DNA from: Lyophyllum atratum
Taxonomy: Eukaryota; Basidiomycota; Agaricomycetes; Agaricales; Lyophyllaceae
DNA: 64,000 nucleotides
Reading direction: 5' to 3'
Assembly: GCA_014905825.1 (NCBI GenBank)
Contig: JACGCN010000067.1
Location: 62,001-126,000 of the forward strand
The notes beneath the pieces were generated by a model. The model did not search any database and was not told the origin of the DNA. It worked only from the letters and a program-made list of their open reading frames with translations. This document shows, one piece after another, positions 23,141 to 35,262 of this stretch; within the stretch, counting starts at the first letter, position 1, and each line of letters opens with the position of its first letter. The position numbers and the translations under genes are program-made.

Positions 23141-23693
23141 ATGCCGTATAGCTGTAACGAGGACATGTCGAGTATTCAATCGGTTCGAGAGGTGTTGCCG
23201 TTGAGCGGACGCGATGGTGATCCGATTATATTGAGCCGTGATCGCGATCATTATCGATTGTCTAATTTGAATGCCGGATGGCGCATCCGGAAATTGGCCC
23301 TTTCAGTAGCTATCCTTCATCGTCCTCGAAACGGCGAAATATTCCCTGAGCCTAATTTTCTTTACAACTTCCAGCACCTTTCCTCCGAGCTTACCGAGAC
23401 CCTAACGAAGGACGTCGATGGTGTACCCATCATCTTGCCTGATAATTCAATGGGTTATACCTGTTGGGGAGAGATCAATCTATGGATCCCCATGGTCACA
23501 GCCACCACATGTTCCCCACGATCGAATTTAAGCACAAATAGGTCTCCAACTACAGGTAAGTTTCACGAGTTCAGTTCACGGAGGAAAAATCAGTGAGATT
23601 TTCCAATTCTCCCACTTTCAAGTCGATTACAAGCAATGGCAACATGACAACCTAGGCAAGCGTATGTCAGTTCTTTCATCCATCTTCCGATAA
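23141..23693 (+). CDS. Hypothetical protein divergent from the G-alpha gene
   Basis: Exon 23141-23555 joins exon 23623-23693 in frame through a 67-bp intron (GTAAGT...TTCAAG) to give 161 residues. A GTATGT donor at about 23661 could splice to a further exon past 23730, giving a different C-terminus. The protein looks globular (REVLPLSGRDGDPIILSRD, GYTCWGEINLWIPM) without signal or membrane segments. It starts 324 bp from the divergent G-alpha gene, so a shared promoter is possible. Family unknown. Confidence 0.5.
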
Positions 23694-23757
23694 TCATTAC
23701 GATACGTTGAGAACTGACACGGATACGGAGAATCATCGATCGGTTATCCAAGAGACT

Positions 23758-24246
23758 TCAAAGTTCGACCCTCGCTGAGGCGCTCTCGGAATCACAGCCC
23801 GTGGCATTATGCGTTACGGAAGCATCCAGCGTCAAGTCTGTAGATAGAGACTGCACCCTAGGAAGTAGTTGTGGTAGAATTGCCCGTCCAGGTATAAAGG
23901 GGTGCCCAGCCTCATCCGTTATCGTCACTTCGCGGAAGCAAAATGAGGATAATAATTCGTCGAAAAGGCGACTACGCACGGATCTAGAAGGCGCAGCAAC
24001 TCGCCACCAAGTGTGAACGTAATCGCGTCTTCTTCGTGACCTCGGGCTACACGATACTATAACTGTTGAGGGTGTGTCTTGCACAGTCCACGTTAATACA
24101 TGGGTGGGGGGCATTTTAACATCGCACCTTTGGGGTCTGTGTAGCAAGATTTTTCGACTGTTTGTTACACCATACTCAAAGAAAACCCCATCTCCCACGT
24201 GCCAGGCCCGTGTCACTGGTAAATCCCGTAGTTGACCTCTGTTCAT
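23758..24246 (-). CDS. Hypothetical protein
   Basis: A single frame of 162 residues from a real ATG (24246). It is Arg-rich with balanced hydrophobics (TRAWHVGDGVFFEYGVTNS, FCFREVTITDEAGHPFIPGR) and reads more like protein than its neighbours, but there is no domain, paralogue or splice evidence. It could be a chance frame. Confidence 0.3.
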   Translation of the reverse strand: MNRGQLRDLPVTRAWHVGDGVFFEYGVTNSRKILLHRPQRCDVKMPPTHVLTWTVQDTPSTVIVSCSPRSRRRRDYVHTWWRVAAPSRSVRSRLFDELLSSFCFREVTITDEAGHPFIPGRAILPQLLPRVQSLSTDLTLDASVTHNATGCDSESASARVEL

Positions 24247-24249
24247 CGG

Positions 24250-26100
24250 CGTGAAAACCTCGGGCTATAGGTTGGCAAGCGCAATGGGCATATAGAAATT
24301 CGCCGACCTAGTCGGTCAGGCGAAAGCGACGATGGATGTCGGTATCAGTAAAGAGTGACAGAGCCAGTGCCATGTTCACGCGGTTTAGCACATGCTGGAG
24401 ATGGTGTAATTTTTCGGTAGGCGTACTTGCGGTTTCGAGTCACATGGGCGCAGGACGCGTGGCGGATATGTATCCTGTGGTACTGGACGTTCCGCTAATG
24501 AGCAGATGTTGACGAAACAAAGAGAGAAATTGACCCACTAACCCATGACGCTCTTCATCATGACGCCACCGATTCAGACGACTCATGGTCTCCATTCGCT
24601 AGGCTGCCACCACGTAGAGACGCGTCAGAAGATCACTGAAAGTATCCACCGAGGCCCTGACAAGAATCTGTAATTTGCGGTCATTACCCCCCGAGCGTCG
24701 CTGCCAGCCGCCGCCTGCGGTGAAGAAAATCTCACCGAATATCGCCTGACAATTTCTGTCACTGCTAATTAGCTATGGATGGCTTCAAGTTTCAGTCGTC
24801 CGTAGAATGACCCATATGTAAGGCTGAGGCTCCTAGTGTGACATATCCAAAAGTAAGCGGCATTTTCGCTTATCGTTGGCCTTGTTTGGCTGGACCTTCC
24901 GATGCCGACTCCGACTGGGCTCCGCTTACAGCTCCTTCCGCCGACCATGACCTAGAAGTTCATTCGTATATCTTGCACCTTCTGTGATTTGCGACGCAGT
25001 TCCACTACCTCATGTGAGTTTATCCCCATATACACCATAATCTCTTTCTCATGGCTTTATCAAGATATCGAGAACGAGCGCTTGGGATTTCAGGAACTTC
25101 AGCGCTACTCAGATTGATAACTCTCTCGAGCGTGCGCAGGTTTGCGAATCTTGCATGGTCGACACAATTAGGACGGGCGTTACCAAACTGCGGTGGGAAG
25201 GAAAGGGCAGAAAAGGGAAGTACTGGCTTCCCAACGTGTCGACTCGGATATCTATTCCGATGCAGTGATCTACTCCTAATCTTGTCCCACTGCACTAGTT
25301 GCTGACTCTATCATGCCCAATGTCTGCCTTTGTCTCTGGGATGTGTGCTTTTTGGCTTTTTGGATACGCTGATGGCTCGAAGTAGCCAGAGGCGCTCACA
25401 TGGGCTGAGCAAGTCACTTTGTAGTACTCGCCGCAAGGGAAGAGTGCGGGCTGCGAGGCATCTATGATGACGCGCTGCGCGCAACGGCACGCCGACCTCG
25501 AGGGTGTTGCGAGACCGGTTTGGAGTAACCTCGAACTTTAGGTGAGCCACTTGATCTATCTAGCAATCGATTTAGCATCCTTATTTGCCCGAGGCTTCAC
25601 TCGCGATGTACCCTAAGGTGCCGATATGCCGAATGCCACCAAGTTTACGGATAAATCATGCTCACAAACCAAGGTCGAAGTCTCTCGACAAGCCCATTCA
25701 TAAGTCAGATGTTCGAGCTCTTCATGTGGGGCATGTCTTGAATACCCCGGTTCTCCTCCAGAGCGCAGGTTAACATTGGTCCAGCAAAATACGGTCCATG
25801 CTGAGTGGCAGTGCGTATGATCCTGGTGGAGTATGGAACGTAACCTACCCTGCCAGCAAAGCACTGTATATGTCAGGTGCAGCTTATAAGATATGCTACG
25901 CTGATGAGTTGATGGTTTACTGAAGAGATGCGGCCCGAGCATGGTCATCTAATCATAGTGCGACCTTCTTTGGACATAACCTCGGCTAAACTGCAGTGTC
26001 ATGCTAGGGGACTCCGTAATTTTGTCTCTAGCTCTTTTCGTCCTTATGCTCATGCCGAAGATATACCATAAGGATCGGCATTAATGACGACCCTTCACAG
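24250..26100. other. Region without a supportable gene
   Basis: About 1.85 kb with only short frames (under 115 codons) lacking recognisable features, and no repeats or RNA genes seen. It ends at the promoter of the Cys-rich gene. Confidence 0.4.
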
Positions 26101-26113
26101 CGTCTCTCATTCG

Positions 26114-26120
26114 TATAAAT
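26114..26120 (+). promoter_or_regulatory. TATA box of second Cys-rich gene
   Basis: TATAAAT lies 77-83 bp upstream of the ATG at 26197, followed by a C/T-rich leader. Confidence 0.55.
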
Positions 26121-26196
26121 ACTCGGCCGTAAATCCACTCGAGATTCATCGCCAATACCTTCGAGTCTCGCCTTTGATCCACCACAACTCTCTACA

Positions 26197-26563
26197 ATGC
26201 GCGCTTTTACCGTCTATCTTGTGGCTCTAATCCTTGCTGTCTCGACCCGAGCAGTCATCAACAAGCCTGGGAGTTGCGACTGTGTAAGTCTCCCTCGCCT
26301 ATGCCTTTCATGAGCATGAATGAGGCTAATGTCAATTGTTACACAGTTTACGGATTGCGACGTGAGTCTTTCACGGTCGTCAAATTCGATACCCCTGTTT
26401 TTGACGCTGGACTGACTATGATAGACCGACCTTGCTGGCGCCTGCAGCAATTACGACGCGGCGTGCGATTATAACGGCTGCTGTGCCTACTGTGGTTGCG
26501 GCGCATGCGGGGTAGGTCTTTACTTTGTGATGTGTCGTCAACTTGCTAAAGAGTCTATAGTGA
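26197..26563 (+). CDS. Small secreted cysteine-rich protein
   Basis: Exons 26197-26283, 26347-26361 (15 nt) and 26425-26511, then either a fourth intron (GTAGGT...CTATAG) placing TGA at 26561-26563, or read-through to TAG at 26572-26574. The signal peptide is MRAFTVYLVALILAVSTRA. The mature part of about 44 residues in the spliced model holds about ten Cys in CDC, CDYNGCC and CGCGACG-like clusters. A TATAAAT precedes it. It shares small size, secretion and a GCC motif with the protein at 18555-18920 but not overall spacing, so they are not clearly homologous. Candidate effector-like peptide; activity unknown. No single frame covers it. Confidence 0.65.
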
Positions 26564-26599
26564 ACTACCCATAGACTTCAAAGAGGTGGACGAACTTCA

Positions 26600-27790
26600 G
26601 TAGTTAGTGCAGGGTAGGCGTGAGGCATCATGCTTGGGCTGTACTTTGAGAATATCATCCGTTCACTTTTCGTGTATGGAATTACCAAGCACGCGTGGAC
26701 CATCTACCACATAGCGTTATAGCGCTCCTAGCCGTCTAACGTTCGTGTTCGTGTCACGGTCTTCAAACGTTGACATGGGGAATGCGCGTGAACTAGTATG
26801 GAGCCACTGAAAGGGGTAGTCCGAGGAGCTTTCCATTCTTCGCTGTCTTTCACGACACAGATGGGCCCACGACCATGTCGGCCGAAGTAGCACGTACGCA
26901 AATCTGGACTCTATGCAGTAGTCAAGCGTGCAGCTCTCATTCGTGATCTTGCGCATTCCCTCGACAATTGACCCCGGACTTCAGTCCTTAGTGCAGGACC
27001 TTAAGAGATACGAAATGGTACAATCCAATCGCTTGATGCTCCACGTCGTTCCCATCCTGCTAAGTTGCAAGGTACCATCGAGTGGGAGCAATTACTGAAA
27101 GGGCTAAAGGGCGATGATCGACGATCATTTCGTGACTGTTGTCTTGGACTCGACGAGCTCAACGTACTTTGTAGAGTGACGAGGGTGGTCCCTGGAGCGT
27201 GGACTCCGCACTTCGCCATAAGGATACAGAAGAGCAAGAGCTAACGGCAGTGGGCTTTGAACTCGATCAACTGCAGCTTCGATTTGTGAATGGCACGTCA
27301 CTGTTCTTGGTTAGATTCTGTCTTGCCTCCCATATTAAAACGTTCGCTTCCGTCCAAGTCTACTAGGCGCACTTGCGCCATATCGGGTTGACCCAAGGTG
27401 AGGTACGAAGCCCTCATTACATTATGTCCCAATGTATGTCAGAATTCGCACCGTCGGGACTTGCACCATGGCCTAGGATGAGGATATCGCCAGCCCGTCG
27501 TCTTTCTACATGGCAGCCTGACGAATATATGATAAATTCATGAAGCGAAAGGGTAGGAACGGTCCCCTGCTCGAAATGACGTTTCTAGACGAGGTCAGAA
27601 CCGTCAGGCATTAGCCAGAGGTGTTTTGAAACTCAGCTGATGGCGGCACCTCCACGGCTCCATCGCGAATTTTGAGGCAGTCCAGGTTCTGTTGCCATCA
27701 TACCAGATGATTGAAATGACTCTTATCCCCACCATTGTCACTCACATACATTAGACGACGGACCTTCCACCTCTCTTCCCAAACCTGCCT
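26600..27790. other. Region without a supportable gene
   Basis: About 1.2 kb with only short unsupported frames; nothing else seen. Confidence 0.4.
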
Positions 27791-27796
27791 GAAAGT

Positions 27797-28548
27797 ATGA
27801 CGAACCCCGACCTTCAAACGACTGCAAGCGGTTTCCTGGATCTCTCTTGCACACCCATTGCCGAGGACTATCCTAATTGTTACATCAAAGTTCTTGACGA
27901 CATCTTTACGCCCGAAGAGTGCGCGTCCCTCATAGCCCTCGCTGAATCTGACCAGGAATGGCAGACAGCTTTGATATCCACCTCTGCAGGGGACCGCCTC
28001 GATCTCTCCTACAGGAACAACAATAGGATCTTGCGGTTCGATCACGAAGCCGCTGACCAGATTTACCAACGACTTCTCCCACACATTCAGGAGCTTAATG
28101 AAATCAAGCCCGGAGGAGTTTGGGAGGGGGTAGTTGGGCCTCCTGGTCAAGTCTCCGAGACATGGAAGATGCTCGGGTACGTAGCGTCCACGCCTACCAC
28201 GCGATCTATGGACTTATCATCGTGATCGATGGTAGGGTCAATGAGCGGCTCAGCTTCCTTCGCTATGGCCCGGGGCACTATTTCAAGCCTCACTGCGATG
28301 GACAGCTCCAGCTCCCTGATGGGCGGAAATCTCGAGTGACGGTTCAGATATACCTCAACGACGAAGGGCTCTCAGGCGGAGCGACGCGCATCTTCGGGAG
28401 TGGGCGTCGCTACCTCGATATTGAGCCCAAGATTGGAAGGGTACTGATTTTTCAGCAGAGGAGAGTGTTTCATAGCGGGGAAGAGGTAGTGCAGGGGTTG
28501 AAGTATGCCGTCAGGAGCGACTTTATGTTTGAGCAGGTTTTCGATTAA
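27797..28548 (+). CDS. 2-oxoglutarate/Fe(II)-dependent oxygenase, prolyl-4-hydroxylase type
   Basis: Two exons (27797-28176, 28236-28548) joined in phase 2 give 230 residues. The C-terminal double-stranded beta-helix carries YFKPHCDGQ, whose HxD supplies two iron ligands, then SGGATRIFG, and VFHSGEEVVQGLKYAVRSD, whose His is the third ligand and whose Lys would bind 2-oxoglutarate. Upstream, LDDIFTPEECASLIALAES is the typical start of P4H-like domains. Family members hydroxylate peptidyl proline or small molecules using O2 and 2-oxoglutarate; the substrate here is unknown. There is no signal peptide, so it is probably cytosolic or nuclear. A decayed copy follows at 29390-30020. Confidence 0.9.
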
Positions 28549-29389
28549 GTAGATCCGCTGGCAAACCGTGCGCAGTCACCCGCGCTCATGCATATTACAC
28601 CCCTCATTTAGTATTTATTGACATTTCAACCAGAACCGCCCCGGTGAACACTGTTTGATCAAGGTTTTATAGAGCTTGTTTGTTCGGCTCCATCGCTTCT
28701 ATCGATCCTGCAGTTGTCGCGTCCAAAAAGCGCTAGCTCCAAGACTTACCTTGGAGGATATGAGGACCAAAAGACCACCTAGATCAGCCCTCAAGCTCGT
28801 TCCTGGATTGTTTTTTCCGATGAATGCGTCAGCCCCGCAGACGCGTTCGTTGGTTTATCCGGGATGCGTGTATGGGTCATTACTGAAGGCGGTAATGCTT
28901 CCTATGACACGGTAACGTCCAACTGAATAATTCAACAGCCGAGGATGATGTATGTTTGAGAGAAAATGTACCTTCTCTAAACGGACGTTGACTCTGAGCC
29001 CATTGATATCAAGACTCGCAGCAGAGTGGTCAGTGGAGTTCTGAGGTGGAACGCCATAATAGATACTCAAAGGTAAAAATCCTCCTTCAGTCCACTTGTT
29101 CGTACTCGAGAGCGTTTCGAATGGTCGTGACATCGCGGCCGACCAAGCCTGGGCCACGATTGTCGTGTGAGAACGACTTGCAGCGTCTGTCGGAGTTCTC
29201 CGATCACCTCTCTCCTCTCTATCATCATCACCCTTTGGGTTCGGGTCTGCATCGTCTGGCCTATGTGTATCCTTGGTATCACCGGTGTGTGCCACGTGCC
29301 AAACGAGTATCGAGCTCATAGCACGGCGCATTTGATACAGGGACCAGCTTGAACGGCATGAATGTGGTGAGTCATGACACTTGCTCAGG
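28549..29389. other. Region without a supportable gene
   Basis: Lies between the oxygenase and its pseudogene. A 216-codon minus-strand frame (29505-28855) runs across it and into the pseudogene antisense, and has no protein-like features that I can name. Confidence 0.35.
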
Positions 29390-30020
29390 ATTTCTTGAGA
29401 TATATATCCGTAACGGCTCATTTCTTCCAAGTAGCGCAGCAAGCCGCTTGAATGCCTGTTGTCTTCCGACCAAGAATGTCGTACTGCTATAGCCTCCATC
29501 GCCATGGGTCAATTCGATTAGGATCACCGGAATATTGCCATAATCTACAGTTCGGTCACGACATAACAATGAAAGTTTAGCAGTGATGCTCCTGCACCTC
29601 CAGAAACTTGTCGAGATAAAGCCTGCGGAGAATGGGAAGGTGTAGAGAGGACTGCTCGTCGAGATACTGAGACATGGAAACTGTTCGGGTACGCCGAATC
29701 CATGTCTGAAATGTGAATGCGTGGGCTGATCGTCGAGGACACCTGTAGGCTCAACGTGCGGCTTAGCTTTCTCCGATATAGGCCAGGGCACTATTTCAAA
29801 CTGTATTGTGGTGGTCACGTCCAGCTTCCCAGTGAACGAAAGTCGCGATTGACACAAGTATACCTCGACAACGACGTACATCCGAGCGGGGCTTTCCGTA
29901 TATTTGGTACCCGTCACCATTATCTCAATAGGGCGAGTACTGATCTTTACACAAAGGTTTATAGGTCACAGTGGCGAAGGCGTTGCGTGGGACACGAGCA
30001 TGTTTGAGCAGGTTCTAGAT
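29390..30020 (+). pseudogene. Decayed duplicate of the 2OG-Fe(II) oxygenase
   Basis: Co-linear at the DNA level with 27900-28540, including the intron position (GGGTACG... near 29690). Recognisable protein is limited to about 29750-29930 (RLSFLRYRPGHYFKLYCGG, ...GAFRIFG). The iron-binding HCD has become YCG, and the last ligand region is frameshifted, although the DNA for MFEQV remains near 30000. It cannot encode an active enzyme. Confidence 0.7.
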
Positions 30021-30444
30021 TGGGCGGATTGTGGAGATCGTCATCCCATCGTCCTCCATGCACTATCACAAACGTTCGAATGTCACGCCTCTCAAGATGT
30101 CTCCGAGAACCAGCTTGTTCCGAGGTTCCAGACCCGCTAGTCATATATCTTCTTTCGGTGGACTGACATATGATGGATTCGTATGTTTTTCGTCCTTTGC
30201 CCACCATTCGATCTGAAAATGGGTCGTATTTTTCAGTTGATGCTCCTTGACAAAGCATTGGAAGAATACTGGACGATTTGCACGCACGATGACAGTGTAT
30301 ACCAGTAGTTGATAGTGAGCTTCATATCATGATCACGTCGTCACCGAGACAGGTTATTTAGGTCCGACCAAAATTCGCATTGAAGACTTATAAAACCGTT
30401 TTACGTACCCTCTACCCCCCTGTGTCAAATCTTTATATGAGTCG

Positions 30445-30807
30445 TCATCGCTGGACTTTAGGTTCAACCAGTGCGAGATTCCGGGGAATATAAAACGGTG
30501 GTATGTGAGCTGGCCCTTGTGCATTTTTCTTTTTGCGCCCGTTGAGGTGTCGCGGAAGCATCAAGGAGAGTATAAAGTTTAGGGACCCACTGACACCCAC
30601 ACCCCCTAGGGCCTGGTGACCTAATATTCCATATGCGACGTTAATTCTAAGTTTCGGCTTCTCCGCTTCAGGGCCGCCTGCTGGTGGAATCTTCTGCTCA
30701 AGGTATACTCGAACCCAGCGAACATGTAAACAAGTCAGTTCCGTTGCCCTTCCGTGTTCCATCACAACCCAACTTACTCTAACCCGTAGTTGGAGGAGAT
30801 CTACCAT
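30445..30807 (-). other. Open frame, possible gene fragment
   Basis: 120 codons from ATG 30807. The segment CLHVRWVRVYLEQKIPPAGG is protein-like and vaguely recalls fungal arrestin-type proteins, but no continuation could be spliced on either side. It may be a fragment of a decayed gene. Confidence 0.25.
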
Positions 30808-31634
30808 GCTGGATACACTGACTCGGGAATAGCACCAAAAATTCTTGCGACGATTTTCCTTGTTCGTAACCGCGCCTCTGACATGGTTCTCAGTCGGCTT
30901 AGACCGCCAACAAGCTTAAAGAGCATTGTTTCCCTCTCGGCCCATATGTTTACCCGTTTCCTTTTTGGAATCTAGATGTTACGAGTTGTTCGGGAAGCAA
31001 ATCGATCTGACCATCAGTGTGAAAGCTGAAGAAGGCGCGTTACCAAATATGGCGAGCGCGTCGCTTGCTTGGATTTGTCGGGTTCGTTAAAATGAATGCC
31101 AATATTACCAATTTTCGGTGGCAGTCTCCGTGAAGACTTGGTATAAGCGTCTGGGCGCGTTTTTGGCGGAATTGTCGGGTGAGAGAACAGATCTCAGGGA
31201 GTGCGCAAAGCCGTACGACGTGTCGGGTCAGATGAGGGTCGCTCTACGCCTGCCATTCCTTTATGGGGAAATTCTGGCGGCTCGGTCAGCAGCGCGGAGA
31301 TTTTCCCCGAGGGTGTCCACGATGATCGATCTCGTCTGAATGGTTATCCCTCGTTGACCCTGGGCGTTGTGCGATGCCACGGTTACGATAGGCCGCGTAC
31401 TGAGCTTCACCATGTCATTTGAATACTTATTTCCAAGCATCTTTGCTAATCATAATAGCAGAGTCGCGGACCTGAATTTGCTAGGTCGATGTGGTGACAG
31501 GCCTGGGAACTATTGTTGTTGACTTCCGATCCACCGCGATCTACTGTAGCTCAGGACTTGATGCCCCTCATCGAAACGAGACTTAAAGAGGGAGGTCTCC
31601 AGGATTTCCGAGTGTTCAGCATGTCCTGGTTGTC

Positions 31635-33405
31635 ATGTCGGACGCTCACGAGCAAACACCATCTATCTCTGATAGCCAGATACGTCTAGCGTGAGTGCTC
31701 CGAGTTTCAAGTTCCAGTCCACCGCTTGTCCGCCGCTCTGACTCTTTTTTCTCTCAATGCTGTAGCGGAATCTTGGGATATATGTGCACTATTCCTGGGA
31801 CGATAGTATGCGGTCTGGTCCTCGTCGCCTATGCCATGGTAGCGTACTTCCCCAAGGCGAGAGGACATCTTGATCGCGTGAGCTTTCGTCTGCTCGTCCA
31901 AGCCTTGCTATTCAAGTACGCGTTAAATCCATACCTATTCACACGTGCGCTGATAGTTTTCAGTGTCTTATTTGGTATAGCATACTCTTTAACCCCCACG
32001 CACCCCGGACCTGGGTGTCAGTTTAACGCGTTTGTCGTCAATGTATGTCAATCACCTTTGGATCTTCGAAATCCGTTCACGACGCGACTTATGCATTTCA
32101 GTTCACAATATCCTTCGCAACTTTTTATACGACATGTATCGCAATGAATCTACAGTACGTCTCGCGCGCTCACAAACCCCGCTATGATGTCCCATCCAGC
32201 TTGCAGACTAGTATTGGTCCACAGAGTTAATGGAAAGATGATGGAGAAATACTATGTGATCGTCACGCTGGTCCTCAGCTGTGCTATAAACATCCCGACT
32301 TATGCTCTGGGTGAATTCGGGTGAGTAACGACTCTATCAATAAACTTCACGATGCATGACGAAATCTTTCCAGATGGAACGAATCTAGCGAAATCTGCTG
32401 GTACAGCAACCCCAACGATAGGAAGCGACTCCAGTGGATCATTGGTACCCAGTCTTTTTGGATGGCTCTGGCTGCTGTTATCGAAACCTTCTGCTCATGC
32501 ATTGTCCTTTACTGGCTGTACCTTTGCCAGGTATGTTCAATGTCTAAGCTATGCGTCCATCGTCAAACCGCAAACGTTCATTGTCAGCGCGATATCAACT
32601 CCTTGAATCAAAGCGCCATCCCTTCGACCTCATTCATGAGCGACCGAGTTGAAGACTCAGGAGCATCCTGGTTCCCCAACCCAAACACGTCAACCGTTCT
32701 CACCCGAAATCCTAGAATCCAGAGGATTATTATACGGATTTGTCAGTCAGTCATGGTGTCCTCGCTTGAGCTCTCACCGACGTTTTCAGGTATATATCCA
32801 CTTGTATCCCTTATTCTGAACTTCGGGACACTCGTGTTGGACCTCAACATGAGTATTGTGGGTGTCAAGTCGCAGCTGGTATGACGGTCTTACCACCTGG
32901 TTTCGTGATGAATTCACCGCATGTCCTAGGATTTCCGATTGCTTGTTGTTGGTAAGCGGCTCGAGACAGAGTCACATCTACAACTAACTAACAAGAGTCA
33001 AGATCTCATGTTGTATGGCGTACGAACTTTTGCATACGGTATGCTTGCATTTTGGGACCCCGTAAGTCAAATTACATCCTCTTATCGAATGTGCCTGACG
33101 CCGGAAGTCAGTCTTTCATCAACGCCATCCGGGAAATTCGGCGCTCCCGTAGCTCGCTTCAAGCTCTCACTAATCTCGATTTTGCCGAGACCAAGAGTAT
33201 CCCAAGCAAAAATACAAAGCTCGACATCGAGATCGAGGGACAGGAAGCCACAACTAGTACCGACAACTCGCAGACCTTCATGGCAGACGTTTCCAAGGTC
33301 CTCTCGCAGTCGAGGGAATTTCCGCCGAAGATGGAAAACTCAATGGCCGTGCTAGGTCCACAGGAGCGAGAAGAAGAAAGGCGAAGTATCGAACGACAGC
33401 TCTGA
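31635..33405 (+). CDS. cAMP-receptor-like (Git3/class-VI type) G-protein-coupled receptor
   Basis: Ten exons: 31635-31690, 31766-31915, 31964-32042, 32102-32154, 32207-32320, 32374-32530, 32588-32741, 32790-32878, 32930-33061, 33112-33405; 425 residues. Seven hydrophobic segments can be traced: about 20-43, 60-82, 88-118, 130-150, 165-202, 252-277 and 306-328. Family-like signatures are PTHPGPGCQFNAFVVN before TM3, LQLVLVHRVNGK after TM3, EICWYSNP in the second outer loop, QWIIGTQSFWMALAA in TM5 and LYGVRTFAYGMLAFWDPSF in TM7. The last 97 residues form a polar, Glu/Ser-rich cytoplasmic tail. Related fungal receptors are proposed to sense nutrients and signal through G-alpha and cAMP. The ligand here is unknown. 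Every splice junction preserves frame, so the gene appears functional. Confidence 0.85.
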
Positions 33406-34670
33406 TCATTCGGAGGTGGTTGGACGCATGGGAATGCACCGGCTGGACAATTAAAAGCCTTATAATACGTAGGTAGATTCGTGGATACCTAACGCTCGCT
33501 CGCTACGTGATAACATAACTATCACTTTGTATGATGATGTACACTAGAATTATGCATGTATATAATATTTACCACCGGAATACAGCTTATCAGGCCTGGA
33601 CCAATACTCGACATGAAAGCAATTATCTTGGAAATTGTGCGACTAAGACACGGATGGGGTGACGGACGCGTGGTATCAGCTGCGCGGTGGCTGATATGAC
33701 ATTATTACCTTGTCTACAAGATGCTTACCCAAGGCTTTGTCCACTATTGCTCGGAAAAAAGACAACATCGTTTCGGGGAGATGAACTTTCCATGTTCATA
33801 CCAGTGGATGGAACATCGAAAACCTTCACCCTTTCGTGCTTATGCACGGAGGTAGCGAGTGGAAAGTGTTCTCGTTGGGTGTCTTTCATCACTGTAGCCG
33901 GCATCAGCCACTATATCCGACCCGCCAAAGAATAGAGTACACATACCGTCTTGTGGAAAACCAATATCATCCAACCGCACTCCCATCGCCAGGGACAGTC
34001 ACGAACAAGAGAGTTTGTACAAACCTCCGGTATATGATTTCCGTATCGTTCCACCTCCTGAGCGCCTAGTGCCTGGTGACTTGAGATCTTCGACCATTCC
34101 TATACCGTAGCTATAAAGGCAAAAAAGACGTCGGTGTCAGCCAGATAGACTAATTCAAGGAACAGACGACGAGACGAAGGAACGGTGCAAGTATGGCAGC
34201 CACGGGAAGGAACGAGACGGCAAAGAAGGGCAGAAAGGACGCTTACCTTGGGGGAAAGCCTCTCCTCTGCTCCTCGCCCTTCGCCTTCCTCATACGCGGT
34301 GCTCGTCGCTTGGCCAGAAATCAGCTCAGTATTCTCACTTCGAATCACCGCCATCCATTGGTAGGTATCGTTCGCCACTTCGTAGAAGACTACATCAACA
34401 TATAAGATCAGTATTGACGATGTTCCGCTGTGCAGCGCCTGTACGAATCACCGTACCAGCCATAAAGAAGCGAAGTGCGCTCTGCAACTCCCAGATAATT
34501 CCATTCAAGAGTTCCGTTCTGTGGTCGCAAACTTGAACGTTAACTTCTTCAAGTGAGCAGAAATTCAAGTTCCGGATTCCCACGGCCCTGTATCTCTTTC
34601 TCCCAACAACGATGGTCCTTGTGAGCTGTGCAACTTAAGTGGATCCTCGGAGCTATGACTCACACTACAC
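33406..34670. other. Region without a supportable gene
   Basis: Short frames only, on both strands (up to 92 codons), no domain recognised, no repeat seen. Confidence 0.4.
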
Positions 34671-35128
34671 TGCCCTTCCAGCCCCTAAACACAGTGAACG
34701 TCGTCCTCGGCGATCCTCGCCTCAAATCGACGAAATCTTAGGTATAGTGGGTCAATAAGTTATGTGGGCTATGTCTAAGATGAAAATAATTAGGAGACAT
34801 GCATCACATTCTTCACTCCCGATTGCAAGCAGTTGACGCGTCAAATAGATACGAGCAAGATGCGAGGGCACTTTGCGTCTGTCTGCTTTGCCCTTCTTGA
34901 CGAAGTGGGTGCGTTGAACCAATGGATATACTTTAACTGAGACGCAAATCGAAGGACCTCCATATAAAACACTGTATGAAGGTCTGTGACTACTTTCCAT
35001 TGTATCAAGTTCAACAATCGACCCTATTCTCAGCAGACCCGCTCCTGAGCGGTGGTTCACTGCCCATGATATGCGGCGGACTCCTCTACCCAGTGACCCA
35101 CTTGGTGGTTGAACCCCTTTTCTACGTC

Positions 35129-35135
35129 TATAAAA
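35129..35135 (+). promoter_or_regulatory. TATA box of Gly/Asn-rich gene B
   Basis: TATAAAA about 130 bp upstream of the ATG at 35263, in the block conserved with gene A. Confidence 0.6.
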
Positions 35136-35262
35136 GGCCCTCTCGACCTCGTTTGTCAGCATCTCAGTGTCTCTCAGCATCCATCCACTCGTCTACTCAG
35201 CGTCACATCCGCGCTACTAGTTGCAAGCCCCCAGCACTTAAAACAGAACCTCAAGCATAGAA

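Noticed and set aside
28855..29505. 216-codon minus-strand frame
   Set aside because: Overlaps the oxygenase pseudogene in antisense and shows no recognisable domain; more likely chance.
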